Shown piece by piece: positions 1 to 9,328 of a DNA stretch of 64,000 bases. Source of the stretch: RPQJ01 sp963706755 (GTDB lineage: Bacteria; Pseudomonadota; Gammaproteobacteria; Steroidobacterales; Steroidobacteraceae); assembly GCA_963706755.1 (NCBI GenBank), contig CAVPNH010000003.1, positions 1-64,000 on the forward strand. Reading direction: 5' to 3'. The position numbers and the translations under genes are program-made. A model generated the notes under the pieces. The model searched no databases and was not told the DNA's origin. It saw only the letters and a list, made by a program, of their open reading frames with translations. Position 1 is the first letter of the stretch, and each line of letters opens with the position of its first letter.

Positions 1-126
1 TGGCCGTTCTGAGACATCTTGGAACGTCCGCTTCCCGAGACGCGCCTGACTGCTTCGGGTCAAAAGCGACCCTGTCACGACTCGCAGCTGTTCACCCACC
101 CCACGCGAGCGAGCGCTCGCGGAATC

Positions 127-2808
127 CTAGCCGCTCGCGGCGATCTTCATGATCCGCGCCGGCGGGGCGATGCCATATCCCTGCGCATAGTCCACGCCCA
201 GGCTGCGCAGCATGTTGATGATCTCGGCATTCTCGGCGAACTCAGCGATCGTGAGCTTGCCCGTGAGGTGCCCGATCTCGTTGATCGAGCGCACCATCTC
301 GCGGTCGATGGGGTCGTGCAGGATCTCCTTCACGAAGCTGCCGTCGATCTTCAGGAAGTCCACCGGGAAGTGCTTCAGGTAACCGAACGACGACAGCCCG
401 GTCCCGAAGTCGTCCAGCGCGAACTTGCAGCCGAGCTCCTTCAGCGCGGCGATGAAACGGTTGGCTTGCGAAAAGCTCGCGATCGCCGCCGTCTCGGTGA
501 TCTCGAAGCAGATCTTCGAGGCGTCGATGCCGCTCCTGTGGAACTGGTCGATCACGAACGGCAGGAACTTGTCGTCGCCGAGGCTCTGCCCGGAGAGGTT
601 GATCGAGCAGAGCGTCAGCCGCTCGCGCTCGTCGGCCTCGGAAACCAGCCAGCGAAACGCATTCTCGATGACCCAGCGATCGATCGCCGGCGTGATGCCG
701 TAGCGCTCCGCCGCCGCGATGAAGTTGTCCGGGGACACGATCTTCCCGGCCTCGTCCTTCATGCGCAGCAGCAGCTCGTAGTGCGCACCGGTCTCGACTT
801 TCTGCAGTGGCTGGATCGGCATGCGGTAGAGTTCGAAGCGCGATTCCTCGAGCGCGTTGTTGATGCGCGCCGCCCACTGCATCTCTCGGCGGCGGCGCAT
901 CAGGTCGAGATCGTTCTCCTGGAAGCTGTAGACGCGATTGCGCCCGGCTTCCTTCGCAGCGGCACAGGCGCTGTCGGCGGCCGACAGGACCGCCGCCACG
1001 TCCTCGCTGTCGCCGGTGATCGGCACCACGCCCACGCTGCAGCCGAGGCGGAAGGTGCGCTCTTCCCAGATGAACTTGTAGCCGCGGATGGTCTCGCGCA
1101 GCTGCTCGGCCATGAGCAGCGCTTCCTCGAGCGAACAGCTCTCGAGCAGCACGCCGAACTCGTCGCCGCCGAGGCGGGCAAGCGTGTCGCGCCACCGGAT
1201 CTTGGTCTTGAGGAGCGCGCCCACCTGCCCGAGCAGCGCGTCGCCAGCGCTGTGGCCGCAGGTGTCGTTGATGATCTTGAACTGGTCCACGTCGAGGTGG
1301 CAGAGCGCGTAGGACGTCTCCCGCGCACGCGCGCTCCTGAGCGAGCGCTCGAGCCGCGCCTCGAACTCGCGGCGGTTCACGAGGCCGGTGAGGATGTCGT
1401 GGCTCGCGTGGTAGGAGAGCTTGCGGTTCAGCTCCCGGCTCTCGCTCACGTCGTGGAACACCAGCACGCCGCCCGAGACGGCGCCCGAGCCGTCGCGGAT
1501 CGGCGAGGCCGTGCTCTCGATGTACATCTCGTTGCCGTCGCGCTTGATCAGCAGCGTCGGGCGCACGGACTTGATGGCGCGCGCACGGCGAATCGCCACG
1601 GAGAGCGGGTTCTCGAGCGGCTCGCAGGTCTCCTCGTGGAAGCCACGGAAGATCTCGTCGATGTGCTTGCCCTGGGCCTCCTCGAAGCGCCAGCCGGTGA
1701 GCTCCTCGGCGACCGGGTTCAGGTACTCCATGACCAGGTGCTGGTCAGTCGTGATCACGCCGTCGCCGATGGACTGCAGCGTGATCTGCGCGCTCTCCTT
1801 TTCCTTGAAGAGCGCGTCCTCATAGAGCTTGCGCTCCGTGATGTCGAACTCGATGCCGACCAGGCGGCGCAGCCTGCCCTCGCCGTCAACGCGCGCCTTG
1901 GCACGGCTCACCACCCAGCGCCAGTCGCCCTTGCAGTGGCGCATGCGATGCACGCTCTCGAACATCTTCGTCTTGCCGGCAATGTGTTCGCGGATCATCG
2001 CCTGCACGCGGGCCATGTCGTCGGGGTGCACCAGGCGGCGCCAGTCCGGCGAGACGTTCGGGTCGTGCTCGTCGAAGCCGAGCATCTTCCGCCAGCGCGG
2101 CGAGAAATAGACGGTGTTGTTCTCGACGTCGAAATCCCACATGCCGTCGTTGGCGGTGGGCAGGGAGAGCGCGTTGCGCTCCTCGAGGCGCCCGAGGTAG
2201 CGCTGCACGCGGAGTCGCTCGAGGCCGGTGGCGAAACTCGCGCCGACCAGCTTGAGCAGCAGGTGCAGGTTCGCGTCCCAGCCGTCCCGGGGCTGCGACG
2301 AGCACAACGCCATGAACCCGCACACGCGCCCGTTCAGCGAGAAGCCGCAGACGAGCAGCGAGCGCACGCCCAGTTCGGCGAAGCGCGCGGCATCCGTGGC
2401 GAGTTCGCGCCGCGGCGCCAGCGTGTCGCGCAGCTCGAGGATGCGCAGGTGGTCGAGCTTGTGCGCGAGATGCGGAATCCGCTCGAGCAGGTCGCCCTTC
2501 ATGACCTGCGGGTCGAAGGGCGCGAGAAGCCCGGTGGCGCTCGCGACACGCTCGATCACGGTCTTGTCGGGATTGAACAGCGCGATGCAGATCGCGTCTA
2601 CGCCGATCGCCTCGCGCAGCGCGTCGAGGTTGCGCTTGACGCAGTTGTCGCCCGACTCGCTGGTGAGCGCCTGGAAGTCCACCGCCACCTTGGTGGCGAG
2701 GACGTCGAGACCGACCGCGGGGCGAGCACCGTTTCCGAAGACGACCTGCGTGGCCAGGAAATCCGGAGTTTCCTGCTCGTCGCCGCGTTCGGGTGTGGAA
2801 CTCACCAT
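127..2808 (-). CDS. GAF-PAS-PAS-GGDEF-EAL cyclic-di-GMP sensor protein
   Basis: Bifunctional-type c-di-GMP turnover protein of 893 aa with no clear membrane segment. A GAF-like region lies at about residues 40-210, a PAS_3-type domain at 215-330, a second PAS at 335-455, GGDEF at 460-625 and EAL at 640-890. The cyclase signature GGDEF is intact at about residues 547-551, and an RWRD inhibitory-site (RxxD) motif sits five residues before it. The EAL signature reads ELLLR, which keeps the catalytic Glu and the ExLxR pattern. DDFGTGLSSF, FLKIDGSFV and YAQGYG are also present, so phosphodiesterase activity is plausible. I infer that both activities could be retained; the sensed signal is unknown. 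It is transcribed alone, 140 bp downstream of the glycosyltransferase gene on the same strand. Confidence 0.93.
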   Translation of the reverse strand: MVSSTPERGDEQETPDFLATQVVFGNGARPAVGLDVLATKVAVDFQALTSESGDNCVKRNLDALREAIGVDAICIALFNPDKTVIERVASATGLLAPFDPQVMKGDLLERIPHLAHKLDHLRILELRDTLAPRRELATDAARFAELGVRSLLVCGFSLNGRVCGFMALCSSQPRDGWDANLHLLLKLVGASFATGLERLRVQRYLGRLEERNALSLPTANDGMWDFDVENNTVYFSPRWRKMLGFDEHDPNVSPDWRRLVHPDDMARVQAMIREHIAGKTKMFESVHRMRHCKGDWRWVVSRAKARVDGEGRLRRLVGIEFDITERKLYEDALFKEKESAQITLQSIGDGVITTDQHLVMEYLNPVAEELTGWRFEEAQGKHIDEIFRGFHEETCEPLENPLSVAIRRARAIKSVRPTLLIKRDGNEMYIESTASPIRDGSGAVSGGVLVFHDVSESRELNRKLSYHASHDILTGLVNRREFEARLERSLRSARARETSYALCHLDVDQFKIINDTCGHSAGDALLGQVGALLKTKIRWRDTLARLGGDEFGVLLESCSLEEALLMAEQLRETIRGYKFIWEERTFRLGCSVGVVPITGDSEDVAAVLSAADSACAAAKEAGRNRVYSFQENDLDLMRRRREMQWAARINNALEESRFELYRMPIQPLQKVETGAHYELLLRMKDEAGKIVSPDNFIAAAERYGITPAIDRWVIENAFRWLVSEADERERLTLCSINLSGQSLGDDKFLPFVIDQFHRSGIDASKICFEITETAAIASFSQANRFIAALKELGCKFALDDFGTGLSSFGYLKHFPVDFLKIDGSFVKEILHDPIDREMVRSINEIGHLTGKLTIAEFAENAEIINMLRSLGVDYAQGYGIAPPARIMKIAASG

Positions 2809-2948
2809 CGCGTTGTCTCGGCCCCCCTGACGAATTCGGCTCAGTCTGTCAGCACTCTCGGCCGCATGGCGGCACTGGTCCGCAGTTCAGTTTGCTTGCT
2901 GCGCCGGCGGTTGCGGCGCATTTTGGCACAGACCATCAGGAATGCAAG

Positions 2949-4715
2949 CTAACTCCCTGTATTTAAAGCTACATCCGGTGGAACGTAATGACGGGCGCTG
3001 GCCCGATTGCCGGCGGCCGCGCAACGCGGGTCGGGCGCTCCGGTCACCAGGAACCAGTGCTGCTGGTTCGCGGTCCCGAGGTCCACGGCCTTCGCGTCCT
3101 TGAAACATCGTGCACGCACGCGCGCGCCCATCAAGATCCCGCGCGTGGGATCGTCGGCGAGCCACGCCGCGGCATCGTTTGCCTCGACCTCACGCTCGCC
3201 CCAGCGCGCGTGACCGAAATTGACGCTGGGACGCCGCAGTTGCAGCAGGTACTGCTCCTTCGCGCCGACCAGCGCGAGTTCGCGGATCCCGGCGCTCGCC
3301 CGCTCGACGCTGGCAGTGAACTGGCGCCCCGAGCGCACTGCGTCGATGCGCGGGTAAATGACCAGCCCCGTGAAGACCAGCACCAGGCCGAGCACCCCCG
3401 CGTAGGCGAGCCAGCCGTCGCGAACGCGCAGCGCGCCGAGCACCAGCGCGCCGCAGGCCGCGAAGGCCGCGAGCGGCAGCACCGGCGCGATCCCGTACAG
3501 GTCCGCGATGTGCCTGGCCCGTCCTGGCTGCAGGGCAAGAAACACCGCCAGGAGGCCCGCCGCCGCCGCCATCGCGCAGCCGAGTGCGAACGCGAAGCGC
3601 CGCGGCCCGCGCGCACGCAGCAGCTCGGGCAGCCAGGGCCCCGCCGCCATCGCCAGCGCCGGCACCGCCGGCAGGATATACAGCGTCCGCTTGCCCGTGC
3701 TCGTGGTGAAGAACAGCACCACGATCACGACCCAGGCGAGCAGCACTGCGACGAGCGTGAATTTCCCGCGCAGCGCCTCGCGCCAGCGCGGCCACAGCCA
3801 GGGCACGAGCGCAATCAGCGGCATCCAGAAGAGCGGGATGATCTGCACGAAGTAGTAGTAGATCGGCGCGTGGTGATGCCACGCATCCGCGTAGCGGGTC
3901 ACCGTCTGGCGGAACAGGATCTCGTTGCGATAGTCGAGCAGGTCGCCCCCCGCCGACGACGCGACCATCATCGGCACGAACCACAGGCCGATCGCGATCA
4001 GCATCGAAACGGCGCCCGCGGCTCCCAGCACGCCGATGCGCGGCACGGCGGCGCGCCACCTGCGCCGCACGAGAATGGCGAACGGCACGAGCGCAAGCAG
4101 CGGCAGGAAGCCGACGCCCTTGGTGATGACCCCGAGGCCCGCGGCGGCCCATCCGGCCAGGAACCAGCCCCGGGCCGGACCGAGGCAGAGGTGGCGGAGC
4201 AGCCCGTACAGGCTGAGCGTCGTGAAAAAGCACAGGACCGCATCGATCTGCGCCTGCCGCGCCTGCCAGACGAACTGGAACGTGAGCAGCAGGACGAATC
4301 CGGTGGCGAGCCCCACCTCGCGCCCGCGCGCGCGGCGCATGAGGTCGTACGTGAGCAGCACCGTGCCGATGCCCGCGAGCAGCGAGGGCAGCAGGAACCC
4401 GATGCGGAGCGATCCGGTCGCCGCCGTGGCGGCCGCGATCAGCCAGAAGAAGAGCGGCGGCTTGTCGGCGTAGAGGTCGCCGCCGATGCGCGGGAACAGC
4501 CAGTCGCCCGACCGCAGCATGTCCTGGGCCACGAGCGCGAAGCGCGGCTCGTCGGGCGCCCAGGGATCACGCAGCCCGAGACCGGCGCCGATGAAGAGGA
4601 GCGCGAACCCGAGGAGCCACAGCACGTCGAGCGCCACGTCGCGGCCGGAGTCACGGCCGGGACGCAGCAGGCGATCGAGGAGCGTCGGCGCGGCGTCGGC
4701 GGCGGCCGCGGCCAC
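2949..4715 (-). CDS. ArnT/PMT-like family 39 glycosyltransferase, integral membrane
   Basis: A 588-aa polytopic inner-membrane protein of the GT39/ArnT type. These enzymes move a sugar from a polyprenyl-phosphate carrier onto lipid A, protein or another envelope acceptor on the periplasmic side. The first membrane helix (about 31-48) is followed by DPWAPDEPRF, the acidic DE motif of this superfamily (about 50-59), and ADKPPLFFW (about 83-91). About ten further hydrophobic helices follow, then a soluble C-terminal tail of roughly 120 residues. The start is GTG at 4715, directly after the TGA of the GT2 gene (TGAGTG), so the two are translationally coupled. The GT2 partner probably makes the lipid-linked sugar donor. 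The acceptor and sugar cannot be read from sequence. Confidence 0.88.
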   Translation of the reverse strand: MAAAAADAAPTLLDRLLRPGRDSGRDVALDVLWLLGFALLFIGAGLGLRDPWAPDEPRFALVAQDMLRSGDWLFPRIGGDLYADKPPLFFWLIAAATAATGSLRIGFLLPSLLAGIGTVLLTYDLMRRARGREVGLATGFVLLLTFQFVWQARQAQIDAVLCFFTTLSLYGLLRHLCLGPARGWFLAGWAAAGLGVITKGVGFLPLLALVPFAILVRRRWRAAVPRIGVLGAAGAVSMLIAIGLWFVPMMVASSAGGDLLDYRNEILFRQTVTRYADAWHHHAPIYYYFVQIIPLFWMPLIALVPWLWPRWREALRGKFTLVAVLLAWVVIVVLFFTTSTGKRTLYILPAVPALAMAAGPWLPELLRARGPRRFAFALGCAMAAAAGLLAVFLALQPGRARHIADLYGIAPVLPLAAFAACGALVLGALRVRDGWLAYAGVLGLVLVFTGLVIYPRIDAVRSGRQFTASVERASAGIRELALVGAKEQYLLQLRRPSVNFGHARWGEREVEANDAAAWLADDPTRGILMGARVRARCFKDAKAVDLGTANQQHWFLVTGAPDPRCAAAGNRASARHYVPPDVALNTGS

Positions 4716-5477
4716 TCAGGTTTCCTCGCTGACCGGAACGCGCTTCGACGCGCGGCGAATGAGCCACATCACGCCGAAGAGATCGACGATGCCGACCCAG
4801 AGCCGGTTGTGCAGGCCGTACTTCGACTTGCCCCGTGTGCGCTCGCGGTGGTTCACGGGCACGGAGACCACCTCGAAGCCCTCGCGCTGGAAGAGCGCCG
4901 GCATGAAGCGGTGCATGTGATTGAAACGCGGCATGTCCATGAAGACCGAGCGGTCGAACACCTTGATGCCGCAGCCGGTGTCCGGCGTGCCGTCGCCGAG
5001 CAGCCCGCCGCGCACGCCGTTCGCAACCCGGGACGACAGGCGCCGCAGCCAGGTGTCGCGCCGCGTGGTGCGGTTGCCCATGACGAGGCGCAGGCGTGGC
5101 GACTTCGATGCGCCGACCGCGTCGAGCAGCCTGGGGATGTCCGCGGGATCGTTCTGGCCGTCGCCGTCCAGCGTCGCGATCCAGGGCGCCCCCGCGTCAC
5201 GCACTCCGGTCGCGATCGCGGCGCTCTGGCCGGACCTCAACGAGTGACGGATGAGCCGGATCTCGGGCATCCCGGCGCCACGCGCATCGCGCACGGCCTG
5301 CGCGGTCCCGTCGGTGCTGCCGTCGTCGACGAAGATCGTCTCGAACCGGCAGCGGCCGGCGAGCGCGGCGTGGATCTCACGGGCCAGCGGCTCGACGTTG
5401 TCCTGCTCGTTGCAGACGGGGATGACGACGGAGAGGTCCAGTCCCTGCGTCGAACTCGTACCCTGGGATAAAACCAA
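4716..5477 (-). CDS. Family 2 glycosyltransferase, dolichyl-phosphate-mannose-synthase/ArnC-like
   Basis: A 253-aa GT2 enzyme expected to transfer a sugar from a nucleotide donor to undecaprenyl phosphate at the cytoplasmic membrane. It shows VVIPVCNEQDN near the N-terminus, DDGSTDGT at about residues 50-57 and the metal-binding DGDGQNDP at about 112. It is shorter than ArnC (about 320 aa) and has one hydrophobic C-terminal segment (GIVDLFGVMWLIRR) rather than two long ones, closer to DPM1-like forms. Its stop abuts the start of the GT39 gene, which would use the lipid-linked sugar. It is divergent from the acyltransferase gene at 5563, with promoters presumably in the 85-bp gap. Confidence 0.88.
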   Translation of the reverse strand: MVLSQGTSSTQGLDLSVVIPVCNEQDNVEPLAREIHAALAGRCRFETIFVDDGSTDGTAQAVRDARGAGMPEIRLIRHSLRSGQSAAIATGVRDAGAPWIATLDGDGQNDPADIPRLLDAVGASKSPRLRLVMGNRTTRRDTWLRRLSSRVANGVRGGLLGDGTPDTGCGIKVFDRSVFMDMPRFNHMHRFMPALFQREGFEVVSVPVNHRERTRGKSKYGLHNRLWVGIVDLFGVMWLIRRASKRVPVSEET

Positions 5478-5562
5478 TGTGGGGACTCCGCTGCACCGGA
5501 CGCTAGTATAGTCGCTTCGAGTCGGCGCGCGCGCCTGCGCGGGCTGCGCCGGAGGACACGGG

Positions 5563-6333
5563 ATGAGCGATCAGGACACCGGGCCGGAGCAGGAGGAACT
5601 GCGCAACACGCTGTACCGCAAGGTGACGCGCGGCAAGCGCCGACTGACCCGCGGCCGCATGTTCGTATACCGCGTCGCCGTGGCCTTGGCGTACCGGCTC
5701 GGCCGGTTCCTGTGGTGGTCGGTCCGCATGCAGGATCCCATCGGGCTCGAGCGAGCGCGCGAGGCGGTCCGCGAGAGCCGCGCCGTCATCCCCGCCTACT
5801 GGCACCAGCACATGCTCTTCGGCGTACGGGCACTCCTGGACCTCGAGCCCGAGGGACTCAAGCTCGGGTTCCTCATCAGTCCGTCCGTGGACGGCGCCGC
5901 GCCGTCCATGCTGGTGAAACGCATCGGCGGTCACGTGATCCGCGGCTCGTCCACGCACACCGGCGCGCGGGCGCTGCGCGACTTCTACGAAACCATCGTC
6001 AAGCAGCAGATCTCGCCGGCCATCACGCCGGACGGCCCCATGGGCCCGCTGCACGAATTCAAGCCGGGCGCGGTGCTGCTCTCGCAGCTCACGGGGAAGC
6101 CCATCCTGCCGGTGAGCGTCGCCGCGTCGCGCAGCTGGCGATTCAGGACCTGGGACCGGTTCGAACTGCCGCTGCCGTTCAGCCGCGTGGTGATCGCCTA
6201 CGGCGAGCCCGTGCGCGTGCCGCGCGTCCTGAACGCCGAGGGACTCGCCCGCATGCAGGTGGAGATGGCGGAGAGCCTGCAGGCGCTCAACGCCGAGGCA
6301 AACGCGACCCTGTCCGCCCGACGCGCGGACTGA
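5563..6333 (+). CDS. DUF374 lysophospholipid acyltransferase-like protein
   Basis: A 256-aa DUF374 member, distantly related to the PlsC/LpxL acyltransferase superfamily. Visible family features are AYWHQHMLFG near residue 80, LISPSVDG near 105, and TPDGPMGPLHEFKPG near 160, followed by LTGKPILPVSV. A hydrophobic stretch (VYRVAVALAYRLGRFLWW, about residues 30-48) suggests membrane association. The start ATG follows a GGAGGACACGGG tract, which provides a strong Shine-Dalgarno. The gene begins the rightward pair with the acyl-AMP ligase (92-bp gap). The substrate is unknown; transfer of an acyl group to an envelope lipid is inferred from fold and context. Confidence 0.85.
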   Translation: MSDQDTGPEQEELRNTLYRKVTRGKRRLTRGRMFVYRVAVALAYRLGRFLWWSVRMQDPIGLERAREAVRESRAVIPAYWHQHMLFGVRALLDLEPEGLKLGFLISPSVDGAAPSMLVKRIGGHVIRGSSTHTGARALRDFYETIVKQQISPAITPDGPMGPLHEFKPGAVLLSQLTGKPILPVSVAASRSWRFRTWDRFELPLPFSRVVIAYGEPVRVPRVLNAEGLARMQVEMAESLQALNAEANATLSARRAD

Positions 6334-6425
6334 CGCCTCGACCAGGTCCGCGATGCTGGTGCACCCGCGCCCGCAATTCTGGGAGAATTCGCGCCGTACC
6401 GCCCCGCATGCCGAATCGAGGAACG

Positions 6426-8390
6426 ATGCTCAAGTACCAGACTCTTCCGCAGGCGCTCGACGACCGCAGCCGGGGCGCAGCCGCCATCACCTACCTCGAA
6501 GGCGAAAACTCCGAGAAGGCCCTCAGGCTCGTGGACCTGCGCCGGCGCGCGCTCGGCATCCTGCGCCACCTGCAAGCGCTCGGCGCGCGGCAGGGCGACA
6601 AGCTCATCCTGCACGTGGCGAGCAACGAACAGTTCGTGGACGCGTTCTGGGCCTGCCTGTACGGCGGCATCGTGCCGGTGCCGGTCGCGGTCGGCATCAG
6701 CGACGAGCACAAGCACAAGTTGCTGCGTATCGCGCGCCAGCTCGGCTCGCCGTTCCTGTACACGGACCGCAAGCTCAGGGACCGCCTGGCTGCGTTCGCC
6801 TCGGGCGTCGACGCTGCGGGGCCCTGGGCCGCGCTGGAGGCGCGCACCTTCCTCGTGGACCAGCTCGACGACATCTCGCGCGAGGGGGCGCCCGCCAGGG
6901 TCTCGACCGACGACGTGGCGTTCATCCAGTTCTCCTCGGGCTCGACCAGTGAGCCCAAGGGCGTCGTGCTCACCCACGGCAACATCCTCGCCAATGCAGA
7001 AGGCGCGCAGCAGGCTGCACGCCTCGACGACCAGGACGTCTCGTTGAGCTGGATGCCGCTCACCCACGACATGGGCCTCATCGGCTTCCACCTGATGATG
7101 GTCTACGCGGGCACGCGCCAGTACCTGATGCCGACGGACCTCTTCGTGCGACGCGCGCTCCTGTGGATGAAGTTCGCCTCGGCCAAGCGCGCGACCCTCA
7201 CCTCCTCGCCAAATTTCGGGTACCGGCATTTCCTCAAGGCGCTGGGCGACAAGACGCTCGAGGGCGTGGACCTCTCCAGCGTGCGGTTGATCTTCAACGG
7301 CGCCGAGCCGATCTCGATCGACCTCGCGGGCGAATTCCTGGACCGCATGGCTCCCTATGGCCTGCGTCGCGATTCGATGTTCACGGTGTACGGGCTCGCG
7401 GAAGCGTCGCTCGCGGTGACGTTTCCGGAGCCGAGCACGAATTTGAAGTTCATCACCGTGGACCGCCGCTCGCTGGGCGTGGGCGCGACCGCGCGTACGG
7501 TCGGCGCGAACGACCCATCGGCACTCAAGCTCGCCTGCGAGGGACGTCCGATCCCGTACACCAGCGTCCGGCTGCTGGACGACGCGGGAGGCGAAGTGGG
7601 ACCGGACTGCGTGGGCCACATCCTGATCCGCGGCGACAACGTCACGCGCGGTTACTTCGAGAATCCCGCGGCCAACGCCGCGGCCGTCTCGCCGGACGGC
7701 TGGGTGCGCACGGGCGACCTCGCGCTCTGGCACGACGGCGAGCTCTACGTCACGGGACGGTCGAAGGAAATCATTTTCGTCAACGGCCAGAACTACTACC
7801 CGCACGACCTCGAGATGATCCTGCAGCGCGAGCCGGGCCTCGAGCACGGCAAGGTCGCGGCCGCGGGCGTGCGCAGCCCCGGCGCGGCCACGGACGAACT
7901 GGTGCTCTTCGCCGTGCTGCGCGGAGACATGGCCGAGTTCGTGCCCATCGCCGCGAAGGCCGTGCACCTCGTGAACGAGCACGCAGGCGTCGAGGTGACG
8001 CGGGTCGTGCCCATCGCACGCATGCCCAAGACCACCAGCGGCAAGCTGCAGCGCAGCGCGCTGGCAGAGGCCTATGCGAACGGTGAGTTCGCCGCCGAGC
8101 TCGCAGCCTTCGACGCCGCCTGGGCGGCCGCGCACGCCCATGGCCGCGCCGCGGCCGGCGGAATCGAGCGCGAGATCAAGGCCATCGTGGACGACGCGCT
8201 CGCGGGCAAGCACGTGGACGTGGACGACAACCTGTTCGAAGTCGGTGCGAGTTCGCTCACGCTGATCGAGATCCACGAGAAGCTCGACGAGCTCTACCCC
8301 GGCGCCGTGGACCTGACTGAACTCTTCGACTTCCCGACGGTGTCGCAGCTGGCGAAGCACCTGGAAGCCAAGCTGGCCCAGAAGGCATAG
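6426..8390 (+). CDS. Fatty-acyl-AMP ligase fused to a C-terminal acyl carrier domain
   Basis: A 654-aa protein that activates a fatty acid as acyl-AMP and probably loads it onto its own carrier domain. The ANL-superfamily P-loop is FIQFSSGSTSEPKG at residues 166-179, with SWMPLTHDMGLIGF after it, FTVYGLAEAS near 325, TGDLALW near 420 and the C-terminal TTSGKLQRSAL near 540. The HDMGL pattern is typical of fatty-acyl-AMP ligases. The carrier domain spans about 575-654, and Ser610 in VGASSLTL is the expected phosphopantetheine site. ATG at 6426 was chosen because GAGGA lies just upstream; an in-frame ATG at 6408 lacks a good ribosome site. It follows the DUF374 acyltransferase gene and converges on two LpxL-like genes. 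The end product is unknown. Confidence 0.9.
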   Translation: MLKYQTLPQALDDRSRGAAAITYLEGENSEKALRLVDLRRRALGILRHLQALGARQGDKLILHVASNEQFVDAFWACLYGGIVPVPVAVGISDEHKHKLLRIARQLGSPFLYTDRKLRDRLAAFASGVDAAGPWAALEARTFLVDQLDDISREGAPARVSTDDVAFIQFSSGSTSEPKGVVLTHGNILANAEGAQQAARLDDQDVSLSWMPLTHDMGLIGFHLMMVYAGTRQYLMPTDLFVRRALLWMKFASAKRATLTSSPNFGYRHFLKALGDKTLEGVDLSSVRLIFNGAEPISIDLAGEFLDRMAPYGLRRDSMFTVYGLAEASLAVTFPEPSTNLKFITVDRRSLGVGATARTVGANDPSALKLACEGRPIPYTSVRLLDDAGGEVGPDCVGHILIRGDNVTRGYFENPAANAAAVSPDGWVRTGDLALWHDGELYVTGRSKEIIFVNGQNYYPHDLEMILQREPGLEHGKVAAAGVRSPGAATDELVLFAVLRGDMAEFVPIAAKAVHLVNEHAGVEVTRVVPIARMPKTTSGKLQRSALAEAYANGEFAAELAAFDAAWAAAHAHGRAAAGGIEREIKAIVDDALAGKHVDVDDNLFEVGASSLTLIEIHEKLDELYPGAVDLTELFDFPTVSQLAKHLEAKLAQKA

Positions 8391-8391
8391 C

Positions 8392-8480
8392 GGATAGTGA
8401 ATAGCGGATAGCTGATAGCAAGAAGGTCAGAGCGGCAACCGAGGCTCCTCTGACTATCCGCTATCCGCTAATCACTATCC
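8392..8480. repeat. 27-bp imperfect inverted repeat at a convergent gene junction
   Basis: The arm at 8392-8418 and the reverse complement of 8454-8480 agree at 25 of 27 positions; both are built of GGATAG-like units. An inner inverted pair, GTCAGAG (8426-8432) and CTCTGAC (8448-8454), makes the whole element fold as one long hairpin. It starts two bases after the TAG of the acyl-AMP ligase gene, and its right arm runs into the last codons and the stop of the acyltransferase gene on the other strand. It could act as a bidirectional terminator. It shares its unit sequence with the repeats at 18330 and 22746. Confidence 0.8.
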
Positions 8481-9328
8481 CCTGTCCGTTTCCGTTCCTC
8501 TCCATACACGCCCCGCTGCAGCTTCCAGCGCCGGTGCGACCACCACCAGCCCGCGGGGTCGTCCCGGATCCAGGCCTCGAGCGCCCGGGCGTAGCGATTC
8601 GTGACTTCGCCGCCCGGCAGCTTCTCGCCCGGCTCGTTGAGCGGCAGGTACTCGAGCGTGTAACGGCCCCGGGCGAGCCTGTTCATGCGGACGAGGATCA
8701 CCCGGGATCGCAGCGCGCGGCCGAGGATTTCGGGGCCCATGTAGAAGGCCGTGTCCTGCCCGAGGAACGTGCACCAGTGCTTCTCGGGACTGGTCCGCGG
8801 CACCTGGTCTGCGATGAGCCCCACGGCGGCGGCCTCGCGGAATCCCGCCAGTTCCCGCAGCACGGACTTCGCCGGCACGAGCCGCGCCCCGAACCGGGCG
8901 CGCCGGTCCTTGAGCCACGCATCCACCCGCGCGTTGCGCGCCGGCTTGTAGAGTCCGACGAATCGCCCTGGAAAATCCAGCGACACTCGCAGCAGCATCC
9001 ACTCGAAGTTCGCGTGGTGCGCACCCACCAGGATCAGCGGTCGCGATGTACCGTCGGCGGGCAGCGCCTCGGGGTTCACGAACGTGACGCGTTCCTTGAG
9101 CTCGGCCTCGTCGAGGGACGAAACGTAAAGCGCCTCGGCAACCAGCTCGCCCTGCCGTTTCGAGAATTCGCGGGCCGTTGACTTCACGCGGTCGGCGGAC
9201 CACCCGGGAAACGAGCGCGCCAGGTTGCCGCGGATGACGGAACGGCGCAGGCCGAGCACGCGATAGGCCAGCCAGGCCGCGAACGCCCCGACCGCGTAGC
9301 AGAGCCGGAGGCGGACGCCTTCAGTCAT
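8468..9328 (-). CDS. LpxL/HtrB-type lipid A acyltransferase family protein (copy 2)
   Basis: A 286-aa member of the LpxL/LpxM/HtrB family, inner-membrane enzymes that add a second acyl chain during lipid A synthesis. The catalytic H-x4-E is GAHHANFE, with His104 and Glu109. Family blocks such as VGLYKPARNARVD, IADQVPRTS and TAFYMGPEILGRAL follow. The start is ATG at 9328, inside the end of the preceding paralogue (8-bp ATGACTGA overlap), which implies coupled translation; an upstream in-frame reading through the neighbour is not needed. The final codons lie within the right arm of the 8392-8480 inverted repeat. Whether it acts on lipid A or on another lipid is not decided by sequence. Confidence 0.87.
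   Translation of the reverse strand: MTEGVRLRLCYAVGAFAAWLAYRVLGLRRSVIRGNLARSFPGWSADRVKSTAREFSKRQGELVAEALYVSSLDEAELKERVTFVNPEALPADGTSRPLILVGAHHANFEWMLLRVSLDFPGRFVGLYKPARNARVDAWLKDRRARFGARLVPAKSVLRELAGFREAAAVGLIADQVPRTSPEKHWCTFLGQDTAFYMGPEILGRALRSRVILVRMNRLARGRYTLEYLPLNEPGEKLPGGEVTNRYARALEAWIRDDPAGWWWSHRRWKLQRGVYGEERKRTGDSD

Noticed and set aside
2920..2940. TGGCAC...ATCA resembling a sigma-54 -24/-12 promoter
   Set aside because: The -12 element lacks the GC at the required spacing and it points rightward, away from the only genes that could use it.
19..2952. Long open reading frames on the plus strand opposite the GGDEF/EAL gene, and similar long antisense frames opposite GT39, ileS and ppc
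   Set aside because: They are rich in Arg, Ala, Glu and His with no recognisable domain and mirror conserved genes on the other strand; GC-rich codon bias alone opens these frames.
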